Source: Stomorhina lunata (taxonomy: Eukaryota; Arthropoda; Insecta; Diptera; Rhiniidae). From it: a stretch of 64,000 nt of DNA. A model generated the notes under the pieces. It was given only the letters and a program-made list of their open reading frames with translations, had not been told where the DNA came from and ran no database searches. A program made the position numbers and the translations under genes. Where the stretch lies: contig OW121743.1 of the NCBI GenBank assembly GCA_933228675.1, positions 54,686,903 through 54,750,902 on the forward strand, read 5' to 3'. Below are positions 24,070-36,369 of the stretch, piece after piece. Positions within the stretch are counted from its first letter, which is position 1. Each line of letters starts with the position of its first letter.

Positions 24070-24445
24070 AATAAATAAAAATGTTTGCATGGACAACCAA
24101 TTCCTCGACGCGTTTCGATGCTTGGTTAGGCGATCCTTGTTAGGAGAAATATTCCTACTTTTAGACAGATCAAAAATCTCGCATTATTGCCTATTTTACA
24201 AACACAATAAACGCGAATTGTGTTAGCAAACAAAATATAAAAGCTGAGATTTTAAATTGAACAAAAGTAAACATAACAATTTGTCGGTTCCATCTTTCGT
24301 CACTTTCCACATTCTTGCTATAGCCTTCGGCAATAATACGAGGTTTTCAATCTGTCTAAAAGTATGGATACTCTTCCTGACGATGGTGGCCTAGCAAACC
24401 ATCGAAATGTGTCGTGGATCAATTAATGGTCTATCGATCGACATA
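24070..24445. repeat. Dispersed repeat B, two copies head-to-head
   Basis: The left arm (24085-24205) carries TCGACGCGTTTCGATGCTTG, then TTTTAGACAGATCAAAAATC and CTCGCATTATTGCC. The right arm (about 24300-24415) carries the inverse order, from GGCAATAATACGAGG to AACCATCGAAATGTGTCG. The arms are imperfect inverted repeats of about 110 bp around a loop of about 100 bp, so the copy could fold back on itself. The right arm also shares a GAATGTGG...AGTGA segment with 53280-53300. Confidence 0.7.
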
Positions 24446-25020
24446 TATTTTATTGTGCTGTAGGGTAAAATGCAGTTAAAATATAAAACACTGAAGTTGC
24501 TCTAAAAAAGTTTTTTTTTTTATTTTTAAATTTGTTTACAATGTAAAATTTACGTTCAAAAGTGCAACTCACGATTAAATAATTTAATATAATTTACATG
24601 TCATTTTGTTAGCAAACAAATAAAAATTTATATAATTATCAAATTGGTTTTAATATTATTTTTGGAAAAAGACATAATAAATAAATAAAATGTTGCATTA
24701 TTAAATTGGAAAAAAAAGATATTAGTTTTCACAAATTTAAATCAAAACTTGAACGGAAAATGTAACCTAGATCTAAAACGAAAACTTAACTACTCAAGTC
24801 TAACTGATCTGATAATTGAATGAAACTAAATTGTAGCCGAAGTGGAATAGGACAGCAAAATAACTAAAATTGAGCTTAAACGTAACTGCACTAGAAATAA
24901 AATGGAACAGAAATAGAACGAAACGGAACAGAACAGAACTGGACTGAAACTGAACTAAAACATATTCGTAACTGGATCAAAACTGAACCGAAGTTGATTT
25001 TAATGCGGCCATTTACTTTT
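24446..25020. repeat. AT-rich spacer with degenerate GAACT-type repeats
   Basis: From about 24760 the sequence is rich in GAACAGAACTGGACTG-like words, a decayed relative of the 11-bp satellite at 40694-44123. It resumes after the Helentron-like insertion, at about 26980-27120. The first 300 bases (24446-24760) are plain AT-rich sequence. Confidence 0.6.
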
Positions 25021-26901
25021 TATACCCACCATCAAAAAGAATCGGGGGGGGGGGTATATTGAGATTGTCATTCCGTTTGTAATTTCCTTAATATTGGCTC
25101 AAAAATCAAAAATGATATATATTCTGAATCCTTATGAAATTCGAAGACGATTGAGCGATGTCCGTCTGTCTGTCTGTTGAAATCACGATAACGCCTAAAC
25201 GAAAGCAGCTAGCTCACTGAAACTTAGTAAAAGCATTCCTCATCTCTGAGAAAATTTTGGAATTGAAATTGGGCAAAATCGGTTAACATTTGACCATAGC
25301 TCCCGTATAAACTCGCCTATGCTAATCGCTTATTTGCTAATAAATAACAAACTATAATAGCTATGATGATAAAATTTGGTATATAGAAGTTGTGCATAAG
25401 CACTAGGCAGCATATAAAATTTCATCAAAATCGGTTCACATTTAGTCATAGCTCCCATACAAAAAAATTTACGGAAACAGCCAAAATTTCGCTTAAATAA
25501 ATCTAAAACTATAAGAGATATAACCACTAAATTTAGCACGAGGAGGTCTTATGTCAATGTGCAAAATTTTGTCACAATCGGTCACTATTTGACCATAGCT
25601 CCCATATAAAAAACTTATGGAAATACAAAAATACAAAAAGAAAAAGGGGTTTATGTTCGTCTGTCCGTCGGATAATAGCGCGATAGCGCCTTAACGAAAA
25701 GGGCTACAGCAACAAAATTTTTGTAAATGTGAATGCGAGCCAGTGTGCAAAATTTTGTTACAATCGGTTACTATTTGACCATAGCTCCCATATAAAAAAA
25801 CTTATGGAAACACCAAAATACAAAATGAAAATACGGTTTATGTCCGTCTTTCCGTCAGATAAAAGCGCTATAGCGCCTTAACGAAAAGGGCTACAGCAAC
25901 AAAATTTTACAAAAGGAAGTCTTATGTGAATGCCAGCCAGTGTTACAATCGGTTACTATTTGACCATAGCTCCCATATAAAAAACTTATGGAAACACCAA
26001 AATACAAAATGAAAATACGGTTTATGTCAGTCTTTCCGTCAGAGAAAAGCGCGATAGCTCCTTAACTACAAAAGCTAGAGGGACAAAATTTAGCAAAAGT
26101 ATTTTCGATATGTTATAGAAATTGTGTGCTGAAAATGGGTAAAATCGGTTCACATTTAGTTAGAGCTCCCATATAACCCTGCCCTGGGAATCACATTTAT
26201 GCTAATAAATTGTATAAAATTGTTAAATCTATGACTACTAAATTTAGAACAGAGAAGTTATATGCAACTTTCAGTCAGTATGTAAAATTTTATAGAAATC
26301 GGTCTATTTTTGACCATAGCTTTCATATTAAAACCGCTCCTGGTAACCACTAAAATGCCACAAACGGCAGTTAAAAGCTATTAAATTATAAACTATGTCA
26401 GCTATGGCCACTAAATTTTGCACAAATAAACTTTATATTTATACCAGCCAGTATATTCAATTTTGTAACAATCGGTCAATATTTGGCTATAGGTCTTATA
26501 TATATAACATCCCCTTTTTATATCGGCAATCAAAAAGATTTGGAGGTATATTCAATATATTAAGATTGCATCTACGAAATTAGATAGCTATCAATCAATG
26601 TTAGGTCCAGACTTTATACACGGTAGCTGCATTAGGAACTCCTAACAAAATATATGAACCTATCAACATGTTTATGGCAGAACGGAACAGTTTATTAATG
26701 TAAAACTATATTCGGTTATGGAACAGTATTTTTTCCAAGGTAAATACTTGGGAAACCACTTAGATACTTTTACCGAATTTAGTCCAAATATATTACCAAC
26801 AATACCACATTTGGTCAACATTTTAAATTAGCTGCACTCTCGTATAACTTGATGGTGGGTATACAAGATTCGGCACAGCCGAATATAAAACTCTTACTTG
26901 T
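25021..26901 (+). mobile_element. Complete Helentron-like (DINE-1-like) element, 1881 bp
   Basis: This is the best copy in the window. The left end TATACCCACCATCAA (25021-25035) has its perfect 15-bp inverse TTGATGGTGGGTATA at 26849-26863. That is followed by a hairpin (ATTCGGC, loop ACA, GCCGAAT) and the terminus CTCTTACTTGT. Inside are about three tandem modules of roughly 180 bp around CATAGCTCCCATATAAAAAA and TAGCGCCTTAACGAAAA (25560-26090). The flanks match an element-free relative at 27800-27910, implying insertion in a T run without target duplication. There is no coding capacity, so it must depend on an autonomous relative for movement. Confidence 0.85.
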
Positions 26902-28154
26902 TTAGCTTTTTATTGGACAAACTAAACTTGACCGATTAAAGCAGTTTTTAATCGTTTATTCTCTTTTTGTTACTTTTTAGAAATGAACTGGAACTGGACT
27001 GAAATTGAACTGAAACAGATTCGTAACTGAATCAAAACTGAACTAGAACTGCATTAAACTTAAACCGGAAGTAACATAGAATTGAAATGTAGTCAAACTA
27101 TAACTTAAACCTATGAACATCTGAACTTATAGTAACTGACCGAGTAAAAATAATCACTTTCATTAGATGTTTTCCTTTGAGACTTTCTTAAATTTTTATA
27201 AATGAAATTTTTCTAAAATAATAAATATCTTTTATTATAGTATCACGTACATTACTCGATTAATTTTTATTTCTAATACTTTTACCTAACTCTTTAGTAA
27301 AAATAAATTTCTGTCATAAAATCTTATGAGATAGAAATTTCACTTGATTTTAAAAAAGATGAAGCACATCACGTTTGCAACATGAAACTTTTGTAAGAAA
27401 AAAAACATTTGATAACTCTTAATATTAAAAATACAAAACAATTTCAAAATCCATAAAACAGCAGTTGACAACATTTGTCATTTATTGCTAAAGTGTCATT
27501 AATACTTTCTTATAAGTAGATACGAGTGAATAACAAAAATTTCATATTTATTTTCAAAAGTTATTAAATAAACATTTTGGGTATATCATTTTCAAATATA
27601 AGATTTTATTACGAAGAAAGTTCATGATCTTAAGAAAATTGAAATTAAGTAATTTCTAAAGAAATTTCAAATTTTGTAATAAAAGTGATAGTGAAAATGT
27701 AAAGACTGAAATTATGAATAAAAGTTACAATCGTTTAATTTCATTAACTATTTTTGATATTGTATGAAAATTTTTAAAGAAATTTGAAAATAATTATTGT
27801 TGATTTTAATCCGGTCATTCACTTTTTTTTTATGACTTTTAGGGGACAAACTAAACTTGACCGATCTAGCGATCAAAACAGCTTTTCATCGTTTTTTTAC
27901 TCTTTCATACTTTTTTCAATATCTTCAAATTTTCTACTGATCTCTTAAATTTGTCTGTTTATCTTTCGCCTTTTGTGAAAATTTCAAACCATTATTCACT
28001 TTCGATTTTTCTTTTTTGGCAATAATTATCTTAAAATCATTTCATATTTCGTAACGATATCTTTTCAAAATAAACCATAAATACGAGTTAAAGTTAATTA
28101 AAAGAGGAAAACACATTTATGTAATTTTCTAATTTACACAATTATTAAAGATTT
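26902..28154. other. Intergenic spacer with decayed GAACT repeats and a relict empty site
   Basis: 26980-27120 continues the degenerate GAACTGGACTG-type repeat. 27800-27910 (TTGATTTTAATCCGGTCATT through GGGACAAACTAAACTTGACC) repeats the two flanks of the 25021-26901 element without the element. The rest is AT-rich with no gene recognised. Confidence 0.6.
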
Positions 28155-29658
28155 AGTACCTGGTAGACCGAGCCTTGCTCGGAGCTTTATGATAAGCATT
28201 TTGAGGAAAATTTTAAAGTTTTTATATATTTTATATTATAAAGTGCTAAAATAAATTTAGAGGAAAGACATTGTAGAAATATTTAGTTAATTTTGAATTA
28301 TTTGATTTATTTTGTCCGACCAACACATAGTTTGCATAGTTTACAGTTTAACTCATTTTGAATAATTTTGGAAATTATTCATATCAACAGAAACCTCTGT
28401 CGACTCATGCGCAACAACTTTGCTAAAGATTATAGTCTGATCAAATGCACAGTTTACGATTTAATTCATTTTGAGTAGTTTTCTGTGGCGCCACCTGTCG
28501 GACTTTGCTTATTCCAATTCATAAACCTTCTTCGGCTTATCCGTAACAACTTTGCTGAAGATTATAGCATCATTAAATGTACAGCATACGATTAAATTGA
28601 CTTTGAGTAAATTTCAGTAGCGCCACCTGTCGAAATTTCTTCATACCAACTAAGAAACCTTCGTCGGCTCATGTGCAACAACTTTGCTAAAGATTATAGC
28701 ATGATTAAATGTACAGATTACGATTAAAATTAAGTTTCTGTAGCGCCACCTGTCGGAAATTATTCATACCAACTAAAAGGCCTTCGTCGGCTCATGCGCT
28801 ACAACTTTGCTAAAGATCATAGCATGATCAAATGTACAGTTTACGATTTAATTAATTTTTAGTAATTTTCAGTGGCGCCATCTGTCGGAAATTAGTCTTA
28901 TCAACTTTAAAACCTTCGCCGGCTTATCCGCAACATCTTCGCTAAAGAGCATAACATGATCAAATTCACAGTTTACTATTCTATAAAGAACATACATACA
29001 GACAAACATTCATTTGTTTAAAATAATACTAATTTTTCCCCCTTTTTATTCCCTAATTTCTAAAAGTTCCATATGTATATTTGGTACTTTTTTGGTGCCA
29101 ATTGAATTCGGTACATTTTATTAAAACGCATTTAACATAATGTATAATGTTCCTATTCATATTACTTTGGAGATGTTAAGTTATCATTTTATCCCTTTTT
29201 TACCCATTTTGGCTCCAAAATCAAAAAAGTACCAAATACGTGTTTCATGTTTTTTTTACATCTATTGATTGCAGTACCAAGTTTCTTTCTATATTCTTTA
29301 GTTTAAAATATAAGAGTGGGTTAAAAAGGTGCCAAAAAAACTATTTTCACCCTTTTTTACCCCCTACCGGACATAGTTTCAAAAAAGTACCAAACACCTG
29401 TCCGCTTATTTTCAAAGCTGTTTAAAACGTAATTTTAATTTTGTTTCTATACCTATTACTTTAGGAGACATAGCGTTTTCGATTTTTTCCCCTTTTTACC
29501 CTCTTAGAGGTAAAAGTTCCAAAAGTCCCTTCTTCGACCTATACATCAAAAAAGATACCCACTGTCCAAATTTTATCAAAATCGTTAGAGCCGTTTTCGA
29601 GATAGCCATTCTATATATATATATATATACAATTATTGCTCGTTTAAGAATATAAGAT
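28155..29658 (-). mobile_element. Repeat family C, copy 2
   Basis: Inverse-orientation copy: AGTACCTGG, hairpin ACCGAGCCTTGCTCGG, six or so modules of about 115 bp around TGGCGCCACCTGTCGG, the 600-bp segment, a short TA tract and TTTAAGAATATAAGA. It is similar in order and spacing to copies 1 and 3. No coding. Confidence 0.8.
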
Positions 29659-29927
29659 AAGATTAGCCACTGTAAACATTCAATAACTAAAGTCTTCAAA
29701 ATGTCTCTCTAATTTAGTGGCCATTTCGGAGACAGGTTCATGGGAGTGTCTTAAAAATGTAAAAGAAATGTTTACAAAAAATCCGCCTTATCTTCAAAAT
29801 AACCATCAATTATCAATTAAAAATTTAACATCCTGGTTTTAAACTACATTTGAAGAAAGATTATCTTAGGAAATAAAAAATTGTATAGTTAAAAATGTTA
29901 CCAACTGCAGATGTTTTCATAAATATA

Positions 29928-30615
29928 TCTGTGGCAATATGGAAGAGTAGCTTAAGTCGACATAAGAGAGAATTGAGTTAAGGCGTTAATTGCATTACAG
30001 AGGCAAAGGCGCTTAAATGCGTTTAATCTGTTTTAAAAAATTTGCTTATTTATCAATGTTGTGTACGTTTACTTTTTAGCTTAACTTTTTTGAATCAATA
30101 ATACATTGATCAAAACAACTTATGTACACATATTTTTGTGTACATAATCAGAATTTTCCTTCATCATATGTGACCCGGTCTATGAAAAGGTGGCTTATGA
30201 CTCAAAAACAAAATTTTTAAAAATTAGCTAATTTTTCGTAATTTTCCCTTTTTATAGACCGGGTCACATATAACGATTTCGCTTAACTTCACTTAAGCTG
30301 CATAAATGTTAACCTTTAAACAATATTCATTATTTTCAAACAACTTATGTTTACATGAAACTACACAGTATATATTTTTTATTTAAACAGATCCGTCTAA
30401 AGTTACTTATGATCCAGTTCAACGCAAATTTCAGTTTCGAAAAAGAGCTTAAGTAGAAAAAACGTAAAATCTCCTGAATTTAACAATAAACATGTTACCA
30501 ATATATTAATTCATAAATTATTCGCAGAAATCAAGTAGAAGAAAAATTACACAAAATTAATGATATCTCAAAACTTCAGTTTTCGACTTAAGCTATTTTT
30601 CCATATTGCCACAGA
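29928..30615. mobile_element. 688-bp element with about 33-bp inverted ends
   Basis: The left end begins TCTGTGGCAATATGGAA, then TAGCTTAAGTCGA. The right end is the inverse, reading TCGACTTAAGCTATTTTTCC then ATATTGCCACAGA, finishing at 30615. ATA lies directly outside both ends (29925-29927 and 30616-30618). The interior is non-coding and contains a smaller element at 30169-30268. The superfamily is not identified. Confidence 0.75.
30169..30268. mobile_element. 100-bp MITE nested in a larger element
   Basis: The ends are TGTGACCCGGTCTATGAAAA and the inverse TTTTATAGACCGGGTCACA, about 20 bp each. TA lies on both sides (30167-30168 and 30269-30270). Its GC-rich ends stand out from the surroundings. 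A TA duplication fits Tc1/mariner-like or related MITEs. Confidence 0.85.
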
Positions 30616-30654
30616 ATATTGACGACATGTCTTAAGATCTTCTTTATGAAAATT

Positions 30655-31253
30655 TGTTATACCCTACGCCACCTATGCTTGAGTGGCAATAAAGATTATG
30701 TATATAAACCAACTTCAAACATGTTCGATGACCACCGATCCAATACGTAGGTTTTTGTTTTTCGTTTTCTTCCCTTTCAAAATTTTTATTTTATATTTTG
30801 TTTTAGAGTGCGTCTTGTTATCTTCTTAATATATAACAAGTAAGAAAGTGCTATAGTCGGTTAAGCCCGACCACACGATGCCCTCCACCACTAAGGTCAA
30901 TTTTTTTTTTCTGTATAAGGACTAAATTTTACCATCATACAAACATTTGCTCAAAACTTATATATTTAAGCTGTTTCCGTCATTTCGACTTATATGAGGG
31001 CTAGGGTCAAATGTGGACCGATTATCTTGAAATTTAGCAAATTGATTACAGTTTTTACAAAAATTATGTTTGCAAAAAATAAACTTAAAATTATCATTAT
31101 CTTCAGATTTACGAGCGTTTTAGTGATACTTGTTTCATTACGTGCGTTTTAATAGAAGAGTTTGTATGGGAGCTATGGTCAAATGTGGACCGATTTCAAC
31201 GAAATTTCGTACAGTGATTTAAGTTTACATAAGCAGTATTTGTTTTAAATTTC
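30655..31253 (-). mobile_element. Fragments of a second Helentron-like family
   Basis: At 30837 ACAAGTAAGAAAGTGCTATA is followed by a hairpin-like GTCGGTTAAGCCCGAC. This is the inverse of a CTTACTTGT-type 3' terminus but with a different hairpin from the 25021-26901 family. The sequence continues with GGGAGCTATGGTCAAATGTG-type segments (31010 and 31165) until family C copy 3 starts. TATACCCTACGCCACC at 30659 may be a 5' end of a related element. The copy is incomplete. Confidence 0.55.
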
Positions 31254-32789
31254 AGTACCTGGTTGACCGAGCCTTGCTCGGGGCTTTATGATAAGCATTT
31301 TAAGGCAAATTTTAAAGTTTTTATATATTTTATTTTATACAGTTACAGTTTAACTCATTTTAAATAATTTTGAAAATTGGTCATACCAACAGAAACCTCC
31401 GTCGACTCATGCGCAACAACTTTGCTAAAGATTATAGTCTGATCAAATGCACAGTTTACGATTTAATTCATTTTGAGTAGTTTTCAGTGACGCCGCCTGA
31501 AGTCGTTCATACCACTAAGGAACCTTCATCTGCTATGCGTAACAACTTTGCTTATGATCATAACATGATCAAATGCACAGTTTATCATTTAATTCACTTA
31601 TAGTCTGATCAAATGCACAGTTTACGATTCAATTAATTTTGAGTAGTTTTCAGTGGCGCCACCTGTCGGACTTTGGTCATTCCAATTAATAAACCTTCGT
31701 CGGATTATCCGCAATAACTTTGCTAAAAATTATAGCATGATTAAATGTACAGTTTACGATTAAATTGACTTTAAGTAAATTTCAGTGGCGCCACCTGTCG
31801 AAATTTCTTCATACCAACTAAGAAACCTTCGTCGGCTCATTTGCAACAACATTGCTAAATATTATAGCATGATTATATGTACAGCTTACGATTAAATTGA
31901 CTTTGAGTAATTTTCAGTAGCGCCACCTGTCGGAAATTATTCACACCAATTAAAAAGCATTCGCTGGCTCATGCGCTACAACTTTGCAAAAGATCATAGT
32001 ATGATCAAATGTACAGTTTACGATTTAATTAATTTTAAGTAATTTTCAGTGGCGCCACCTGTCGGAAATTCGGTTTACCAACTTAAAAACCTCCGCCGGC
32101 TTATCCGCAACATCTTCTCTAAAGAGCATAACATGATCAAATTCACAGTTTACTATTCTATAAAGAACATACATACAGACAAACATTCATTTGTTTTAAA
32201 GTTATAACATTACTAATTTTGTCCCCTTTTTATCCCCTAATTTTAAAAAGTTCAATATGCATAATTGGTACTTCTTTGGTACCAATTGAATTCGGTACAT
32301 TTTATTAGAAAGCAGTTAACATAATTTTCCTATTCATATTACTTTTGTAGATGTTAAGTTATCAGTTTATCCCCTTTTTACACATTTTGGCCACAAAATC
32401 AAAAAAGTACCAAATACGTGTTCAATATTTCTTTCACATCTATTGATTGCAGTACAAAGTTTCTTTCTATATTCCTTAGTTTAAAATATAAGAGTGGGTT
32501 AAAAAGGTACCAAAAAAACTATTTTCACCCTTTTTTACCCCTTATCGGACATAGTTTCAAGAAAGTACCAAACACCTGTCCGTTTATTTTCATAGCTGTT
32601 TAAAACGTAATTTAAATTTTGTTTCTATACCTATTACTTAAGGAGATATAGCGTTTTCGATTTTTTCCCCTTTTTACCGTCTTAGAGGCAAAGGTTCTAA
32701 AAGTCCCTTCTTCTTCGACCTATACATCAAAAAATATATATATACAATTATTGCTTATTATTATTATTATTGTTTAAGAATATAAGATT
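31254..32789 (-). mobile_element. Repeat family C, copy 3
   Basis: Same organisation as copy 2: AGTACCTGG, hairpin ACCGAGCCTTGCTCGG, 115-bp modules, long segment and TTTAAGAATATAAGA. One module is rearranged (31480-31640, with a CGCCGCCTGAAG variant and a partial duplication). The TA tract is almost absent and a TTA run (32756-32771) is present instead. Confidence 0.8.
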
Positions 32790-33184
32790 AAAAAATATTG
32801 TTATTTGTGGCCAAAATATCAACTTTGGGAAGTGGGACCTATAGGTACCATAAATAACGAAACGATATTGACAAATTTAAATAGCCATGGATGCTGATAT
32901 CAGAAATTGAGTCTAAGTCTATTGGTATACTAAAAGGTGGATCTAAGACAAATATTTCTATGCGTTACATCAGCAGTAGACAGAGTTGCCGTTTTTTATA
33001 CTTTATAGTAAAATTGGTATTTTTTTAATGTGTAGTTCTAATGTTTTAAAAAGAAAAAGTCTTCTAATCTATTTTTTAATATTTTTAAAATTTTTGTACA
33101 AAAAATTTTCTTTATCAAAAATTTTTCTATATAAAATTTTTTTAAAAAGGGGTTTTTCAAAAATTTTGAGACATCAAACATTTA
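32790..33184. other. Intergenic sequence, no gene found
   Basis: AT-rich. A 67-codon frame at 32986-33189 is Phe/Leu/Lys-rich low complexity and not credible. Confidence 0.5.
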
Positions 33185-33282
33185 ATTAAAAAGTTTTACT
33201 GTAGTGTATTACACAAAGATCCCAATTTATTACAATTATTTATTATTGCAATACATAGTTTTTTGATAAAACAAAAAATTGA
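33185..33282 (-). repeat. Dispersed repeat B tail: mariner-free paralogous site
   Basis: On the minus strand TTTTATCAAAAAACTATGTA is followed by TTGCAATAATAAATAATTG and GGGATCTTTGTG. This matches the sequences on both sides of the mariner at 3676-4971 but with a single TA and no insert, so it is a paralogous empty site. Confidence 0.8.
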
Positions 33283-33284
33283 AA

Positions 33285-33760
33285 ATTTTTCTTCAGATAA
33301 ATATTTTCATCGAAAATTTTTCTACAGAAAAATATTATTGTCGAAAATTTCTCTATAGAAAAAAATTTTTGTCGAAAATTTTTCCGTTGAAAATATTTCT
33401 ATTAAAAATTGTTTCTACAGAAAAATATTTATATTAAAAATAGTTTCTATAGAAAAATATTTTCATCGAAAATTTTTCTACAGATTAATATTTTTGTCGA
33501 AAATTTTTCCATAGAGAAATATTTTTATAATTACAATTTTTTCTACAAAGAAATATTTTTATCGAAAATTTTTCTACAGAAAAATATTTTCATCGAAAAT
33601 TTTCTATAGAAAAATATTTTTATCGAAAATTTTTCTATAGAAAATATTTTTTTATTGAAAATAATTTTCATCGAAAATATTTCTGACAAAAATTAAAAAA
33701 TAAAAACAGTTTTTATTAACATAAATTTTTCTATAGAAAAATATTTATACATATTTATTT
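33285..33760 (+). repeat. 31-bp palindromic satellite, short array
   Basis: Degenerate units of GAAAATTTTTCTATAGAAAA followed by ATATTTTTATC. The core TTTTTCTATAGAAAAA is a perfect 16-bp palindrome. The array lies directly left of a segment (33761-34180) that also follows or borders the arrays at 36370-38450 and 46086-46680. Confidence 0.88.
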
Positions 33761-34180
33761 CTGTTTCGAAAAATATTCCCAATTCAGTTTTTTTGTTTTG
33801 TTTCAAACAATACTTACAAAAATAAAAGTGTGGTGGCAACATTGTTTGAGATCATATTTCTTTGTTCTCCCGAACCGTATGTTTTGTTGCTTTAAATTGA
33901 AGTTTGATTTTGTTTCTTGTATATTTTGTTTTTTCTTTTCTTTAACAAAGCGGCACTTTATAGACATACACAGCTCAACTGAATTCTTTTGATCAGTCTA
34001 GCCATTTTATAAATTTTGAAGCTAGATTTGGCATTATAATTTACAGTTTTTGGTGTTAGCTCCAAAATTTTTTGAGCTCTGGCCAAACTACTTTTGATAT
34101 TAATTTTCACGAGTTTAATTAATGATCTTTGATATATACGAAAATTACAAAAAGTCTTCGGCTCCTGGCAGTATGGGCTG
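33761..34180 (+). repeat. Dispersed repeat E, copy 1 (satellite-adjacent)
   Basis: It contains AATATTCCCAAT, GTGTGGTGGCAACATTGTTT, GTTCTCCCGAACC, TTTTCACGAGTTTAATTAAT and AAAGTCTTCGGCTCCTGGC. The same order occurs inverted at 45741-46085, and its last part at 38451-38535. In all three places a TTTTTCTATAGAAAAA-type array lies on the same side. Non-coding. Confidence 0.75.
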
Positions 34181-34195
34181 CCTATCTTAGCTTAA

Positions 34196-34321
34196 GCCAG
34201 AACGAGCTATTCACAAACGTTTCGGAGGCTGTTTTGTACTTAAGCGTACGAATCTTTGCTGCAGCCAGAACGAGCTATTCTTAAACGTTTCTGAGACAGT
34301 TTTGTACTTAGGCGTACGGTT
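34196..34321. repeat. About 66-bp tandem duplication
   Basis: GCCAGAACGAGCTATTC, then AAACGTTTC, CTGTTTTGTACTTA and GCGTACG occur twice in a row (from about 34197 and 34264). It is more GC-rich than its surroundings. The 60-codon minus-strand frame overlapping it is not credible. Confidence 0.75.
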
Positions 34322-35439
34322 GGTATGATTAACTGAAGCAAAAAAGATGAGCGAAAAAGAATATTTTTTCGTTTTTGATCTTTGACTGTTCAAATGAATT
34401 TGTTTGGTTTAGTTTATGGAACAAAACTATTAAAGTAAAGCCGAATCTGTCTTCACATTCTACAAACGCTGGCGAATGGTTTCGTTTCTTTTCAAACTCT
34501 GGTATTTATGTATCATCTAAATGTCTTCTGAGAAAAGATAGTTCTTGAACTCGTTGCATGATGAGAAATCTCAGAAAGGTACATTAAAAATCAAGGGAAG
34601 TTATCAGATTTCTATCAAATTAGAATTATCAAGTAGCCATTTGAGTGCAACTATAAAACCTACATCATTCATTTTACACTAATGGATGCTAATAGTTCCT
34701 CGTGTAATCAACCCCTTTGCAGCTCATTCATCTGTAGTTGATAAAAAAAAGAAGCGTGAGGTACAGAAAAGATAAAACTGAAAGACTGCGTGTGTTTTAT
34801 ACTGTTTAGATAATAATCTTCGCTTAATTTTGAAATTTTCGTAGACATTATAATTCGTGTTTAGTTTGTCTTTCAAATTAAACCAAATGCAAGATTGCCT
34901 AGAATTAGGGATACTCCTGAGTTATATAGGTCATCATATGATCGAGATTGACTAACTTCAGTACTTTCTTACTTGATTTTATTAAAAAAGCAGAAAAACT
35001 TAACTCAAATTCACCACAACATTATAAATGGCTTTCAACAATTTAATGAAATTTTAAATTATTTTGACTATATTTTGAATTTAATGTTCGTTACTGATAG
35101 TAGCAGAACAAAGCTAATTTCGTATGCCAAAACTGTTGTGTGATGGCTCAATGACTCAATGAATGAAATTAAAGCAAATAAATCGTTGGCGCCAGTTAGT
35201 TGAGCCGTTTTTTTCATTTCTAGTTAAAATTTTTAAATTATTTATTTTTATTACCATAACCACCAGCAGCTGTTTTGTGTATAATTATGTTGAATTTATT
35301 TTCAAAAATTAATATAATTTTGTAAAGAAAACTTTTTGAAAGTAGAATAAAAATATGGTTCATTCAAACATAATTTTAAACATACAAAATTGCTTAAATG
35401 TGAAAGCTTAGATCTAGATTTGAAAGTATTTTGTTCAGG
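34322..35439. other. Intergenic sequence with a repeat B fragment
   Basis: 34775-34940 resembles the left part of dispersed repeat B (GATAATAATCTTCGCTT, AATTCGTGTTTAG and AGGGATACTCCTGAG). The rest is unique and AT-rich with no gene recognised. Confidence 0.5.
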
Positions 35440-35760
35440 GGCCAAATCGAAGCATTTCTTCTCAATCGAAAACTCAGACTTTTAAGCAAATATTGTGTAG
35501 CATACCTTAGGGATTTTCAAAACAATTTATTTAGCAAAACGTTTAATCAAATTGGTTATCTAAACCTATTCGTTTGTTTGACAAAATAATTAATTTAAAT
35601 GAAACTCTTTTACTAATAGGGAACTTTTGACAAATAAGTTTTGGTGTGGTGAACCATATGTGTAATATATTATTTAGATTATCCCAAAAGTATGCCACAC
35701 AAATGTTTCCGGCATATTATACATTTCGATCGATATAGAATGGGACTATTTGAACCCTGG
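35440..35760. mobile_element. Foldback MITE family F, copy 1
   Basis: About 320 bp that is an imperfect palindrome from end to end. The left side reads GGCCAAATCGAAGCAT, then GTGTAGCATACCTTAGGGAT; the right side reads ATCCCAAAAGTATGCCACAC, then CGATATAGAATG. Related full copies lie at 40384-40693 and 59366-59665, and half copies at 44124-44262 and 45515-45740. Confidence 0.7.
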
Positions 35761-36369
35761 ATTTTTTCTTAAATTTTTATTTACTTAAATTTTTATTTAC
35801 TTAAATTTTTGTAAAATCATATTCATTGTTTTTTCAATCCATTTATAAATATTCAAGTAAATATTTCGAATATTTCCTTAAAGCAAATAGCCTTGAGCCT
35901 TTCAAAATGCTTCTTCCAAAAATAAACAATTGGAGTAGAAATCATCACCCTCATTACTGCCGCCATATGTCAACTGACAATTCATGCAATTCTTGCAAGT
36001 CCCCTCAAGAAAAATATCTTGACTTTGAAAGAAGGGTGATATTTTTAACATACCAATATTTTTTCCTACATTTCTTTGACGATTTAAGTTTCTTTGTCTT
36101 TTTCATTTAAGGGGAAGTGCATTCATATAAGTCAGACCACAAAAATTGAAATATGAGGAAAAATATTACTTACATATTTAATATTCATCAAACATAAATA
36201 ATAACCGATCAAATTTGACACCTCCTAAGAGTGATATAAGTAAGAAATTCATATCGTAAAATATTAAGAAAAAAAACATATCAATTTCAAAAACGACAAT
36301 AGCAGAAATGAAATGTACTTGAATATTAATTTGTGATGGGTTGAATGCCCTACACTACTTAAGAAGGGA
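35761..36369. other. Intergenic sequence, no gene found
   Basis: AT-rich. A 94-codon frame at 35826-36110 has a Cys/His cluster (HYCRHMSTDNSCNSC) but no recognised domain, an extreme Phe content at its end and no support from context, so it is not called. Confidence 0.45.

Noticed and set aside
35826..36110. Possible small Cys/His protein
   Set aside because: No spacing matches a zinc-binding motif I know, the composition is AT-driven, and there are no splice or context signals.
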